Below are positions 1 through 9,393 of a stretch of 17,944 nucleotides of DNA, in pieces (position 1 is the first letter of the stretch; every line of letters starts with the position of its first letter). Source of the DNA: Hirudo medicinalis. Its lineage: Eukaryota > Annelida > Clitellata > Hirudinida > Hirudinidae. The stretch lies in assembly GCA_011800805.1 (NCBI GenBank), contig MPNW01001547.1, forward strand, positions 3,718 to 21,661, in the 5' to 3' direction. The translations under genes were made by a program, and so were the position numbers. The notes below the pieces were generated by a model. It worked only from the letters and a program-made list of their open reading frames with translations. It did not search any database and was not told the DNA's origin.

Positions 1-124
<124 letters not shown>

Positions 125-1174
125 ACGAAGAGAACCAACTAAAAACTCAGGACTTTCAGCTTATGCTTTTCGATTGTTGAACATGATCTGAAGTCATCTG
201 CCTGGAAAATCTTCCTCCTCCGTGACGTCATCAAGACGAGAACTTTGGTTGCAAATTAGTTTCTGGTTTGGAAAAGGAGAGTAGGCAGACGTAGAGAGAA
301 ATATTTGGAATTACTGAGAATAACTAAGAACTGCAGTCGAAGAATTGCATGAAATGATTATTTTCTCAATGTTTGATTCGGGGCAATTACCTGCGCTCTA
401 CAGACGGTCAATCACAAAATTCATTTTTAAAATTCTCAAGAACAATCCACCCCAACCACTCACAATCCACTCGAAACCACTCTCAAAGATATTAAAAACC
501 TTCCTGCCTTCAATTTTTTTTGTTTTCTTCTTTATCTTCTGAAGCGCAGTCAGAGTTTGCCACAATTTTAATTACTTTCTTGAAATCCCGCAGACAATTC
601 TTCCACCTGCTCCTTGTAATAAAGAATATTTTAAGAGCTGAAATAATATTTGACTTTTAGGAGCAACTCGAGAAGGCCGACGATTGTGTTAAGAAATTTT
701 GTTCTTCCTGCCTCTCTTAGATATTCATTTCAAGTTGGCGTGCACAGCAGCACTGCATCCTCGTCTACAGTGGAGAAAGTCATTTTGATGGAGAGGCAGT
801 GGTCGCTTCGTTCGCTCGAGTTTAAAAGTGGACTCCAATCATAAAGGTGTCATCGTTTTTAACTCACTTCCACCTGTATAAATATGCATGCATTTTTATA
901 TTTAAACATTTTAACACTTTAGTTCCTACATATTTTAAAACTTCGAAAATTGTCAAGATACGTTTACTCCTTGAAGTCGTTCTTAGAATCGTCTTCGGTC
1001 GTGAAAATCAACGTGACAACAGCAACAAAAGAAGGAATAACAACTCTCCAACTGGAGTTGGATTTGTTGAAACCTCTGAAAAGTGTTGCGTACATTTGTC
1101 TCTGGAAATTGACTTCCTGACGATGACTTCATTGAAAACAAAAAAGAGAAGCGTGAGGTCATGAAAATCTCAAA
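125..1174. other. AT-rich stretch with no recognised gene
   Basis: No convincing coding region is visible. Open frames near 345-542, 650-844 and 847-1164 are short, of biased composition and resemble no family I know. A perfect palindromic CRE-type octamer, TGACGTCA, lies at 223-230; such an octamer is expected by chance often enough in a genome that it carries little weight alone. Confidence 0.5.
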
Positions 1175-1211
1175 ATGCTGGCATTCATCATAGCCATGTT
1201 TTTGATATTTC

Positions 1212-1325
1212 ATGACCAGCCACCTCAATGGTCTGCCCGAGGAGCAGGTATTCATTTTCATTTTGTTGATGTCGTTGATGCTTCTGTTGTTGTTGTCGTT
1301 GTTGTTGTCGTTGTTGTTGTCGTCG

Positions 1326-1363
<38 letters not shown>

Positions 1364-2006
1364 GCAGACTTCTCAGAAAAGCTTTGATGCTAACAGCAGA
1401 AAGTCAATGTCAACTTACTACGGATAGCAATGCAATCATTTTGCACACTGCTGTTATGACCACAATGAAGGACACCATCATCTGGTAGTAAGTGACGAAC
1501 TGCATCACGACAAGTTCTCCATGGCCAGCTTCAATCGTGCTACTCTCCAAGTAACAGCATCAGAAGACCTGAGTATCAAGGAATTGTTCACAGATGGAGC
1601 TGCATTCCTCTACTCACGAACCTGCACTATGTCAAGGCTAATGGTGTCTCCTGCGTTGATATTCCAGTCTTTAGTCCTTTCCTTTCTCTTCAGGTTGCAC
1701 AACATTTTCTAGAACAATCCGTTAATTTTAAAACTGTTGAGATCTTTGAATCAACAACGCCAGATCCAATTGTACCGCTAGAGGTTCCACTGCATGTTCC
1801 ACTTGTTGAGGTAAAGGCATATTTAGACTTGAGTGTGTTACGAGTTTGTCTTGAAGACGAGTGACAAGCCCGGCTTCTGGCACATGACATTCCTACATCA
1901 GGTTACAAAGAATTCTGATGTCATCTTCAAAATGGCCACGAGCAGCCAAATGCGCTGGAGTTCCTCATTTCCACGAATTCAATGCTCCACTTGCTAAAAT
2001 TCGACA
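1212..2006 (+). other. Coding-like patch, possible unrecognised or decayed gene
   Basis: Base composition is less AT-rich than the surroundings and several plus-strand frames stay open for unusually long. One frame runs from 1212 to 1709 broken by a single TAG at 1425-1427. A second is open from 1496 to 1861 (122 codons, no early ATG). Splice-like signals are good: donor after GCAG at 1248, acceptor before 1368, donor GTAAGT at 1488-1493, pyrimidine-rich acceptor before 1694, donor GTAAAG at 1811, acceptor before 1902, donor GTAAGC at 2007. A candidate internal exon at 1694-1810 is 117 bp (39 codons, phase 0). It joins in phase to 1902, where the frame stays open to a TAA at 1995-1997. I recognise no domain. 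It could be the 3' end of a real gene, a pseudogene or a decayed transposon gene; exon choices are tentative. Confidence 0.25.
1284..1366. repeat. (GTT)n microsatellite with GTC interruptions
   Basis: Tandem GTT triplets with four GTC variants near the left end, ending in GTTGCAG. The GCAG at its right edge can act as a splice acceptor, and the T-rich repeat would serve as its pyrimidine tract. Plus-strand frames through it read poly-Val, poly-Leu or poly-Cys-like and are not meaningful proteins. Confidence 0.95.
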
Positions 2007-2298
2007 GTAAGCATTTCTAAACAGGCAAATCATGTACTATTTAATTTACTATTTACCTTCAAAACATTTTTGAATTTGTTTTTTTTTTATAATTTAGGTT
2101 ATAATTTACCTGTTTTAAAATGTTACGTCGATTACGATTTCTTGTTACGTAAGTTACGCTCGAACTCTTACGCTATAGAATTGAAGACATTCAAGTGTAA
2201 GCATTGAAACTGATGTGCTTGTAATGTCATACCTTTCTGTAAATCAATGCAATGTCCAAATAATGGCATAAACCAATAATACATTCAGAGAAATGTGT

Positions 2299-2351
2299 CA
2301 TTACATTACATTACATTACATTACATTACATTACATTACATTACATTACAT
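2299..2351. repeat. (CATTA)n pentanucleotide array
   Basis: About ten tandem copies of CATTA, perfect until the final CATACG. The flanks contain further ATTAC/TTACG-like words, for example GTTACGTCGATTACG near 2123, suggesting the array grew from a locally biased sequence. Confidence 0.95.
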
Positions 2352-2520
2352 ACGTCGTTACATTGTGTGATGTGAAGTGGTGAGTAAAACAATGTTGCGT
2401 CAGTTACGTCATGTATTGGTTGTAATGTGTTAACGAAGGACTGGTCAAAGATGACAGAAAATTTGTAGTATGTTCATTTGTTGGTATACTTTATACATAA
2501 TTAAAAACATATTGTAATTG

Positions 2521-2581
2521 TCATTATCATCATCATCATCATCATCATCATCACTATCATTATTATTATTATTATTATTAC

Positions 2582-2617
<36 letters not shown>

Positions 2618-2646
2618 TATTATTATTATTATCATCATCATCATCA
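2521..2646. repeat. Compound (ATC)n-(ATT)n-(ATC)n microsatellite
   Basis: An ATC block, then a long ATT block with two ACT interruptions, then another ATC block. The compound symmetry suggests C/T substitutions spread within one original array. Its poly-Asn/Asp (minus) and poly-Ser/Leu (plus) open frames are artefacts. Confidence 0.95.
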
Positions 2647-2956
2647 TCTTCTTTTTTTTTTATCATTATTCACATATTTGTACAGTATTCAAGAAATTGA
2701 TAAAATAATAAAATGAAATGTCAAATTCTAAAATTATTAAAAATTATCTTAATTTAGAAACAAATCACAAGTTTAATGTTTTCAACTCCTATTTGCTGGA
2801 ACCGCGAAGTCACTGAAGCGTGAATTCAGAAGATGGCATCAAGTCATGTGTAACCGCCAATACAGTAATTGCGTCACAAGATGTCGCCGACGTCGCTATA
2901 CGAAGAAGAACTTGATATTTATGTGTTTAATTCTAACAATTAAGTTAATGTATGTT

Positions 2957-3040
2957 ACTACTACTACTACTAAAAATAAAAATAATAATAATAATAATAA
3001 TAATAATCATAATAATAATAATAATAATAATAATAATATA
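2957..3040. repeat. (ACT)n then (AAT)n microsatellite
   Basis: Five ACT triplets are followed, after a short A-rich spacer, by about 20 AAT triplets with one ATC interruption. It lies about 190 bp downstream, in the minus direction, of the Shaw-like exon donor, so it is probably intronic. Confidence 0.92.
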
Positions 3041-3226
3041 AATGCATATGACTTTAATCAACGAGTTTTGAATTATTTACAAAATCAATATTTCCAAACA
3101 GACAAAATCGGCATCCATACGCTAGCATTAGGTCTAAAATCATCTCATTGAATATTAATCAGTCTATTAAATAACAATCGCCCAATCATAACAACAATAA
3201 CAACACCGCCCAAAAACTCCGCCCAC

Positions 3227-3511
3227 CTGATTAGCATCCAGGCCCCAGAATTCCAATTCGGCCTCAAACAGAGGGCCGCACACGTCGGTAGGGTAGTGGA
3301 GTTTGCCCGTCCTGTAATAGTTTAGGATCTGGGCAAAGACCCCGGGGTGCCTGTCAAAGAAATATTCGTTAAGGACGGGGTCGTAGTTGGCCAGGGCTTC
3401 CGTCAGTCTAGAGAGTCTGGTGGCGGGAATCTTCTTGAGGGTGGCCTTGTAGGCCTCGTGTCTTATGCCTCCAACGTTCAGGATGACGCGGTTGTCGGAG
3501 TCCGATGACAT
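3227..3511 (-). CDS. Shaw: Shaw/Kv3-type voltage-gated K+ channel, first coding exon (T1 domain), partial
   Basis: This exon encodes the N-terminal tetramerisation (T1/BTB-like) domain of a Shaw (Kv3) potassium channel, a plasma-membrane protein that repolarises excitable cells. The ATG is at 3511. Residues 8-19 read [12 protein letters not shown], residues 54-66 read [13 protein letters not shown], and [14 protein letters not shown] follows at 79-92. The Shaw-class zinc site begins with His72-x5-Cys78; its Cys-Cys pair is expected in the next exon. The coding part ends after codon 95 (Gln) at a CAG|GTGGGC donor. Kv3 proteins continue at this point with Val-Glu-Pro-Cys-Cys-Trp, so the phase-0 junction fits. 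The open frame runs on to 3167 only by intron read-through. The membrane segments S1-S6 are not in the window and must lie beyond the left edge. NVGG rather than the Shaker-type NVSG, with the HPGVF signature, makes Kv3 the secure subfamily. Confidence 0.95.
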
Positions 3512-3659
3512 GGCTGGGGACTAGTTGCTTGGGGTCTTCGGATGGATGGGCAGGGCAAATGCTGGGCGGATGGGAGAGGAGAGTTCCGAGCTGAAATAAT
3601 TTTTAAACATGTCATGAGGGACGCTTTATGGGGAGCAGGTGCTGATGCTAGCAGTGAGA

Positions 3660-3719
3660 AAGTGATGACGACGACGTCGACGACGATGATGATGATGATG
3701 ACGACGACGACGATGATGG

Positions 3720-3809
<90 letters not shown>

Positions 3810-3844
3810 CTACGACGACGACGACGACGACGACGNGATGATGG

Positions 3845-3892
<48 letters not shown>

Positions 3893-3893
3893 G

Positions 3894-3965
<72 letters not shown>

Positions 3966-3970
3966 CGACG
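3660..3970. repeat. Long (GAT)n/(GAC)n microsatellite containing one N
   Basis: More than 300 bp of GAT triplets with blocks of GAC near 3667-3716, 3810-3835 and 3964-3970. An undetermined base at 3836 marks a place the assembly could not resolve. It lies 150 bp upstream of the Shaw-like start codon, so it may fall in that gene's 5' region. Open frames through it give poly-Met, poly-His or poly-Ser and are artefacts. Confidence 0.97.
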
Positions 3971-4671
3971 ATTGAAAGTGATTGTGATGATGGAGTTGAA
4001 AATAATGACGGAAAAGCAGCTGATGCGAAATTCCAGCCTCATAAATTCAAAAAGATCGTCGTCAATTCTTTTCCTCTTTTTTTTTTCTTTTTTATAGAAA
4101 TCCGAGAAATTTATTTTCATTTTATTTTGAACTTCACGCGCCATTTGACAGACGACTTTTGAGGCTTTAAAAATGAGATGGTCAGAGTGAGATGAATGGA
4201 TGGGGTACGTAGGGCAGATGAGGATGGATAGGGTTGGGTAAGCAAGGCATGCGAGGGGAAAGGTGGCGACGACGTCGTACGGGTGGCTGGGTGAGTGGAT
4301 GGATGAGTGGATGGACGGATGGATGAGTGGATGGGCAAAGACAAATAGACCATCGAGATCTGCTTATGTACACAGGTTTCCGTACCCAACGACCTCGCCT
4401 AACCTTTCAACTCCGAGTCTGAGTTCGTGAGATCTGTCCGTGCACTTGTTCAAAATAATTTGTCAGAGCAAATCGTCTTCAAGAGAGAACTTTGTCCATC
4501 TTCATTCAACGTTTTGCTTTCGATTTTAATGTTTAATGGCTTCAATTTATTTGTAAATAAATATTACTTTCACATAATAAAATAAATATTACTTTCACAC
4601 AATAATAAAAATATTACTTTCGAGCACTCGGCAAAAAATAATATGTAATTCATGAATTTAAGTCGTTTATT

Positions 4672-4676
<5 letters not shown>
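3971..4676. other. Intergenic stretch, no gene seen
   Basis: It contains a T-rich run at about 4075-4092, the imperfect tetranucleotide block at 4279-4335, and AT-rich sequence with a direct repeat of about 26 bp around ATATTACTTTCACA (near 4560-4620, roughly three imperfect copies). The minus-strand open frames of 63-90 residues near 4117-4389 are Pro/Ser/His-rich translations of the GGAT-type block. Confidence 0.5.
4279..4335. repeat. Imperfect (GGAT/GAGT)n tetranucleotide block
   Basis: A mixture of GAGTGGAT and GGATGGAT words with one GGAC variant; older and more degenerate than the (ATGG)n array at 7303. Confidence 0.85.
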
Positions 4677-4715
<39 letters not shown>

Positions 4716-4774
4716 TAGAGAGAGAGAGAGACAGATAGAGAGAGAGAGACAGAGAAATAAAGAGAGAGAGAGTA
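4676..4774. repeat. (AG)n dinucleotide array with periodic variants
   Basis: AG dinucleotides form the array, and GACAGATAGAGA variants recur at about 4709, 4731 and 4749. This recurrence suggests short higher-order duplication within the array. The minus strand reads as a poly-Leu/Ser artefact. Confidence 0.95.
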
Positions 4775-5287
4775 GAATGGAAGGATCCACAGGGACGACC
4801 ACAGGGGATGCAACGTGAGGCTTCACAAAGAGAGATGTCGGTGACTATGACGACGACGATGATGACGATAATGTTGATGATGACGAAAGGAAAGTCCAAA
4901 GAACATTAAACATATAAACATATCTCCAAGCAATGCCCAAACAGGACCGAAGAACACGTGACACCGACCGGGGGTGGAAGCACTCCCATCTGTCGTATCC
5001 ATGGCGACGCAAGGCGGGAACTTGGTTCCGAGAGCAGACGTGTTTAGTGGCTTTTTACCGGTGCTCGTATGCGCTGGATGCACAGTGATTGAGTGGAGAT
5101 GTGCGTTGGAATATAAAAGCGGATTCAAATTATAATTTTCATTCTCAGAAGATTATTATTATTATTATTATTATTATTATTTATTCTATTAAATCGTCTG
5201 CGATCAATTTGTCAATGTTAATTATAATATAGAAAATAATTATTTTGTTGTTGTTGGAAATTGAAGTTCAATTACGTCATTAATTCA
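4775..5287. other. Mixed stretch without a recognised gene; TATA-like motif
   Basis: Sequence between about 4940 and 5110 is less AT-rich than its surroundings but holds only a 101-residue minus-strand frame (5128 to 4823), half of it derived from GAC/GAT triplets and without a recognisable domain. A plus-strand TATAAAAG occurs at 5112-5119; there is no convincing coding region just downstream, so it is only a possible promoter. An (ATT)n block fills 5151-5181. Confidence 0.4.
5151..5181. repeat. (ATT)n microsatellite
   Basis: About ten ATT triplets, ending in TTATTC. Confidence 0.92.
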
Positions 5288-5543
5288 TTTTGTTTGTTGA
5301 AATAATTTGTTGAAATAATTTGTTGAAATAATTTGTTGGAATAATTTGTTGAAATAATTTGTTGAAATAATTTGTTGGAATAATTTGTTGAAATAATTTG
5401 TTGGAATAATTTGTTGAAATAATTTGTTGAAATAATTTGTTGGAATAATTTGTTGGAATAATTTGTTGAAATAATTTGTTGAAATAATTTGTTGGAATAA
5501 TTTGTTGAAATAATTTGTTGAAATAATTTGTTGAAATAATTTG
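5288..5543. repeat. 13-bp minisatellite, about 19 copies
   Basis: The tandem unit is AAATAATTTGTTG, repeated 19 times with a spacing of exactly 13 bp (variable base at 5300, 5313 and so on to 5534). The only variation is A or G at the first base of the unit, in the order AAAGAAGAGAAGGAAGAAA, so the pattern could be used for allele mapping. Because 13 is not a multiple of 3 and the minus-strand unit has no stop in any phase, it yields two overlapping 95-100 codon minus-strand frames rich in Phe, Gln, Ile and Asn. They are by-products, not genes. Confidence 0.97.
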
Positions 5544-5683
5544 CGCCTTTGAATTCTTCGACGTCTTTTCATTTCTTTTCATTTTATTCGTTATTCAAGT
5601 TTAATTAAATTTGGAAAAAATAAAAATTTCCTACAAAAGAATACCATATTGTGAGGAGATTGAGGGATCGTCAATAGATGAAT

Positions 5684-5872
5684 GAAATTCAATCAATCAA
5701 TGATATAATAAATCAAACAACCAATCAACCAACCAATCAATCAACCATTCAATCAACCAATCAATCAATCAATCAACCAACCAACCAATCAATCAATAAA
5801 CCGACCAATCAACCAACCAATCAAACAACCAATCAACCAACCAACCAATCAATCAACCAACCAATCAATGAT
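5684..5872. repeat. (AATC/AACC)n tetranucleotide array
   Basis: Tandem CAAT/CAAC words (AATCAACC types) with scattered variants such as AAACAACC and AATAAACC. The plus-strand frame reads Asn-Gln-Pro-Thr/Ser repeats because each 12 bp gives four codons; no sign of real coding. Confidence 0.95.
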
Positions 5873-6234
5873 TCGATCAGGTTTTCATTCCGACCTTTAC
5901 AGTGCACCAAAACATTTTACGTAAGTGCTTTATGAATTCGTCTGGTAATTCTCACTGGGTGGTCTCGGATGAATGAAGGAGGGAATAAATGGAGAAAAAT
6001 GAATAACTGAATATCTATTTATTTCATAGAAGGTGGTCGATAGAGTTGTGCTTGTGAGAGGATCCACGTTGGAAAAGTCGTCTGCTGACATTTTGTGTGT
6101 GGTCTTCTTGCGTTGTTCACGTTGGTAATTTATTAAGGAATTACGTCACATCAATTGCGAACATTTGATAAATGAGGTGATGGTTTTATTATCACAATGA
6201 ATATTAATGAAGAGCCAACTCAAACATTTGGCCG
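5873..6234. other. No feature recognised
   Basis: Ordinary AT-rich sequence between two repeats. I see no open frame of note, no RNA-like fold and no motif cluster. Confidence 0.5.
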
Positions 6235-6380
6235 GTGACGACGATGACGATGATGATATCGACGATGACGATGATGATATCGATGATGACGATGACTGTG
6301 ATGATAACGATGACCGTGATGATAACGATGACGATGACCATGATGATAACGATGACGATGATGATGACGATGACAGTGAC
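6235..6380. repeat. Complex (GAT/GAC)n array with higher-order 18-24 bp units
   Basis: Units of the type GATGACGATGATGATATC recur twice perfectly, then units ending in GATGATAAC recur three times. The plus-strand frame is poly-Asp with occasional Ile, Asn, Arg and His. It looks like an acidic domain but follows directly from the triplet repeat and has no flanking coding context. Confidence 0.92.
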
Positions 6381-6486
6381 AATAGTCATGGTATCACATA
6401 CCAGATTGTTATCATTAGAAGGTAGATATCTCCGAGTGCAATCGGACTCTTGTGCGTTATCTGATTAGCATGTCGTGTCATTCTCG

Positions 6487-6596
6487 CCATCATCATCATC
6501 ATCGTCACCATCACCACCACCACCATTATAGTCAACATCATCTTCATCACCACTATTACAGTCAACATCATCGTCGTTGTCGTCATCATCATCACT
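6487..6596. repeat. (CAT/CAC)n array with an internal duplication
   Basis: CAT and CAC triplets with a duplicated segment CACYAYTAYAGTCAACATCATC, seen at about 6522 and 6549. Probably derived from one (CAT)n array by partial decay and local duplication. Confidence 0.88.
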
Positions 6597-6707
6597 CTGT
6601 AGTCATTGAAAGTGTCATCGACATCATCCATAGTCGTCGAACACACTTCCGGTTATCAAAAGACCAAAGTAGTTCTGAATGTCAAAATGACAAAATGAGC
6701 GTCATGA

Positions 6708-6858
6708 CATTCAACAATTCACGACACTTAACAATTCACGACACTTAACAATTCACGACATTTAACAATTCACGACATTTAACAATTCACGACATTTAAC
6801 AATTCACGACACTTAACAATTCACGACACTTAACAATTCACGACATTTAACAATTCAC
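6708..6858. repeat. 17-bp minisatellite, nine copies
   Basis: The unit is ACAATTCACGACAYTTA, beginning at 6714 and recurring every 17 bp through 6850 (nine copies, the last cut short). Variation is almost confined to one C/T position in ACAYTTA. Nothing suggests a coding or regulatory role. Confidence 0.96.
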
Positions 6859-7302
6859 TCATTAAATCACTCATAAAATCCTTACTAGTGTTTTCGCATT
6901 CCTGCTGAAGACAAACTTCAAAAGAATTTGTAATCAATATTTTCCACAAGAACAATGTCTCCCAAAAGGAAGACTACTAAAATAATGTTATCAATTTTTT
7001 TAAAATATTAAATCAATTGAAATATTTGAAATAATATGCCGAAATGCATCATCAACACCATCACCATCATCATCACCACCACCCTCGTCATCATCATCAC
7101 CACCATCATCATCACCTCGTCAGTGCAGAACGACCTCATGGAAAACATGGAGTTTAGAGCACGAGACTCGGCTGTCCAAGGATGCTGAGGAATAAATGGA
7201 TTCAACAATGCAATTAGGCACGTGCAATGGACAACTCAGTCTCAAAATGCACGTCTAGACGAAGTCTTTTGGTCGACAAAGGACGCAATCGATGACTGTT
7301 AT
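6859..7302. other. No gene; contains a (CAT/CAC)n block
   Basis: AT-rich sequence with a CATCATCACC-type block at 7046-7117. The minus-strand frame at 7208-7008 is mostly a Met/Val translation of that block. Confidence 0.5.
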
Positions 7303-7427
7303 TAATGGATGGATGGATGGATGGATGGATGGATGGATGGATGGATGGAAGGATGGATGGATGGATGGATGGATGGATGGATGGATGGATGGATGGATGG
7401 ATGGATGGATGGATGGATGGATGGATG
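7303..7427. repeat. (ATGG)n tetranucleotide array
   Basis: About 31 copies of ATGG with a single AAGG variant near 7346. It abuts an undetermined base at 7428 and then a pure (ATG)n array. One frame encodes Met-Asp-Gly-Trp repeats, an artefact. Confidence 0.97.
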
Positions 7428-7428
7428 N

Positions 7429-7506
<78 letters not shown>

Positions 7507-7577
7507 GTGATGGTGGTGGTGGTGGCGGCGGCGATGATGATGATGGTGTTGATGATGACGATGACGACGATGATGAT
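7429..7577. repeat. (ATG)n array decaying into GGT/GGC/GAC triplets
   Basis: About 25 pure ATG triplets from 7429, then GGT and GGC triplets at about 7511-7532 and GAT/GAC triplets to about 7577. The clean end next to the N and the decayed far end suggest growth from the left side. Acidic or glycine-rich open frames through it are artefacts. Confidence 0.95.
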
Positions 7578-7674
7578 CAGTGTTGTGATCAATGAAGCTG
7601 GGACGTTCACCGAGATGCGATTAGAAGGAGGCAACGTTCGAAGGTGGCACCATTTCTATTCATCACCACACTCA

Positions 7675-7950
7675 CTCCATCCATCCATCCATCATTCCAG
7701 TTCGGCAACTTTATGCAGCCCAACCATCCGTCCACTTATCCATCTATGTATTCATCCATCCATCCAATCATCATCTTTTCATCTCTCAGTCGGCCCATCA
7801 TTCATCCATCCGTTACCTATCCCGATCACTTTGTCCATCCATCCATCCATCCATCCATCCATCCTTCATCCATCCATCCTCCAATCATCCATCCATCCAT
7901 CCATTCATTCATCCATCCATCCATCCTCCATCCATCCATCCATCCATCCG
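7675..7950. repeat. Interrupted (CATC)n array
   Basis: Several blocks of CATC (near 7675-7695, 7738-7765, 7800-7815, 7835-7865 and 7886-7950) separated by diverged sequence. CATC is the reverse complement of the GATG word in the array at 7303-7427, so the two could pair as an inverted repeat with a loop of about 250 bp. Confidence 0.93.
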
Positions 7951-8135
7951 TCCTGATATCCACGTGGAGGTGATGCGTGTTGAGGTTTGAAGGAAATTAC
8001 TTTTCAAGAAAATAACTCATTTCCTGATCAATTAATCGTTTCCGACTTATAATTCAGAATTATTCCTCTCGGATTTAATTTAATTAATGTTAATAATGTA
8101 AATTAATTTAATAAATGTTATTATTGTTGTTGTTA

Positions 8136-8170
<35 letters not shown>

Positions 8171-8420
8171 TATTTTATTAAACAAATTGCTCAATATCCT
8201 GCCATCATCGTTATGAAGAAGGTTATTAGTTGAAAGCTGGGAGATATCAAACTCTTGATGTGTTTGGACTGCTCGCATAAAAGAGCCATTTTGAGTCGTT
8301 TATCGTCTGCTTTGAGAGGTTATTTCAGTGCCAGAATATGACTGGGTCTCGAACTAATGACCTCTTGACCTCTTTGTGATCCACTGTCGGTGGTCTTGCG
8401 TTAGTGATATTTTGGAAAAG
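7951..8420. other. AT-rich stretch, no gene; (ATT)n at 8117-8170
   Basis: Contains an (ATT)n block (8117-8170) and otherwise unremarkable sequence. The segment 8340-8420 carries TCTCGAACTAATGACC, which resembles an antisense tRNA B box, but no tRNA cloverleaf can be drawn. Confidence 0.45.
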
Positions 8421-8570
8421 CAGTACAACGAATGTACAATAGTTCAGTACAACGAATGTACAATAGTTCAGTACAACGAATGAGCAATAGTTCAGTACAA
8501 CGAATGTACAATGGGTCAGTACAACGAATGTACAATAGGTCAGTACAACAAAGGTACAAAAGCTCAGTAC
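8421..8570. repeat. 24-bp minisatellite, seven copies
   Basis: The unit CAGTACAACGAATGTACAAT plus AGTT begins at 8421, 8445, 8469, 8493, 8517, 8541 and 8565. The first copies are nearly identical and the later ones diverge (AGGT, AAGGTACAAA), so the left side is younger. As 24 is a multiple of three, the minus strand keeps one frame and encodes an eight-residue hydrophobic repeat, CTFVVLNY, inside a 133-codon open frame (8726 to 8325). Confidence 0.96.
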
Positions 8571-8756
8571 AGCAATAACAGCGACTACAGTTAAACTGCA
8601 CATCACTAAGGAAGCCACGTGACAAGTACTCAAAGCTGAAATGGTTGGGTTATGAGTACTCGCATTTGTCTTGCTAAGTTGGCTTAGATTAGCCTCTGCG
8701 TGCAGGTTTAAAGTTGTTGTGGTCACAAGAAGTAATCACTCATGTAATTAATTGAG

Positions 8757-8779
8757 AATAAATAAATAAATAAATAAAT
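8757..8779. repeat. (AAAT)n short array
   Basis: Six AAAT/TAAA words. Short and perfect. Confidence 0.88.
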
Positions 8780-8842
8780 TACTTAAATAATTAATTTAAG
8801 CTGTTATTAATGGCATTAAATTTCATTTGAACGTAATAATAA

Positions 8843-8954
<112 letters not shown>

Positions 8955-9340
8955 GATATAATAAATATGATAACAACAATAGCAACAACAATAATAATAG
9001 CGCGCCGTCTATTGTTGTTATTATCCTTTCTCCACTGTCCACATGGATCGTGACCTCATCGATCAGAATCCATGGCTGTGGAATGAAAAAGTCGAAAATT
9101 GGAGAACGTAAATGTTGCTTCCCGCGTTTGCAAGACTCCGTCTGCTTTTGCTCTCAGTGAACGACACGATGAGGAATGTTCTGAAATAAATCTTTGAGTT
9201 GAAAGACTTTAATCAATGTCGGTCTAATTGCTTGTTTGTTGATGAATTAAGTTTCACGATTAGTTGAAATAATTTTTTTGGTTGGGACTGACCAAGTTAA
9301 ATTTGTTTTTTACGTCTAATTTATTAATATTAGTTATTAT

Positions 9341-9393
9341 TTTAATTATAATTAAAATAATTATAATTAAAATAATTATAATTAAAATAATAA
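9341..9393. repeat. About 15-bp AT-only tandem repeat, three copies
   Basis: The unit TAATTATAATTAAAA recurs about three times and is itself partly palindromic (TTATAATTAAAATAATTATAA), so it can form short hairpins. Only A and T occur across 50 bp. Confidence 0.85.

Larger units (their letters stand above)
2007..3226. other. AT-rich non-coding DNA, probably intron of the Shaw-like gene
   Basis: Apart from three microsatellites (listed separately) I see no gene. Because the channel exon at 3227-3511 is on the minus strand and ends in a splice donor, this stretch should be part of its first coding intron. I looked on the minus strand for the next channel exon, which should carry a Cys-Cys-Trp motif just after the junction, and did not find it. 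Confidence 0.5.

Noticed and set aside
223..230. CRE octamer TGACGTCA as a promoter for the left region
   Set aside because: No gene start is identifiable nearby, and a single octamer is weak evidence.
2445..2700. Poly-Asn/Asp and poly-Ser/Leu open frames
   Set aside because: Products of the compound (ATC)n/(ATT)n array; both strands are open for the same trivial reason.
3167..3226. Cys-rich continuation of the Shaw-like frame past codon 95 (GRCCYCC)
   Set aside because: It lies after a good donor (CAG|GTGGGC) where Kv3 proteins splice; the cysteines come from GTT/ATT repeat sequence in the intron and are not the zinc-site pair.
3626..4162. Long open frames giving poly-His, poly-Ser, poly-Met or poly-Thr on both strands
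   Set aside because: Direct translations of the (GAT)n/(GAC)n array in several frames, with no protein-like flanks.
5280..5582. Two overlapping minus-strand frames of 95-100 codons with FNKLFQQI repeats
   Set aside because: A 13-bp minisatellite without stops in any minus-strand phase; frames differ only by register.
5678..5935. 85-codon Asn/Gln/Pro/Thr-rich frame resembling an antifreeze-like or mucin-like repeat protein
   Set aside because: Tetranucleotide AATC/AACC repeat; no signal peptide and no splice or promoter context.
6204..6468. Acidic poly-Asp frame that looks like a calcium-binding or nuclear acidic domain
   Set aside because: GAT/GAC triplet array with equally long frames in other registers.
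7302..7973. 215-codon plus-strand frame with Met-Asp-Gly-Trp and later His-Pro-Ser-Ile repeats
   Set aside because: Read-through of the ATGG, ATG and CATC arrays plus an undetermined base.
8330..8420. tRNA-like B box on the minus strand (AGTTCGAGACC)
   Set aside because: The five bases on each side of the T loop do not pair, and no acceptor stem or A box in the right place can be drawn.
9043..9192. Small ORF starting MDRDLIDQNPWLWNEK followed by a donor-like GTAAAT and an AATAAA
   Set aside because: Only 22 codons, no recognisable family, and no supporting upstream or downstream exon.
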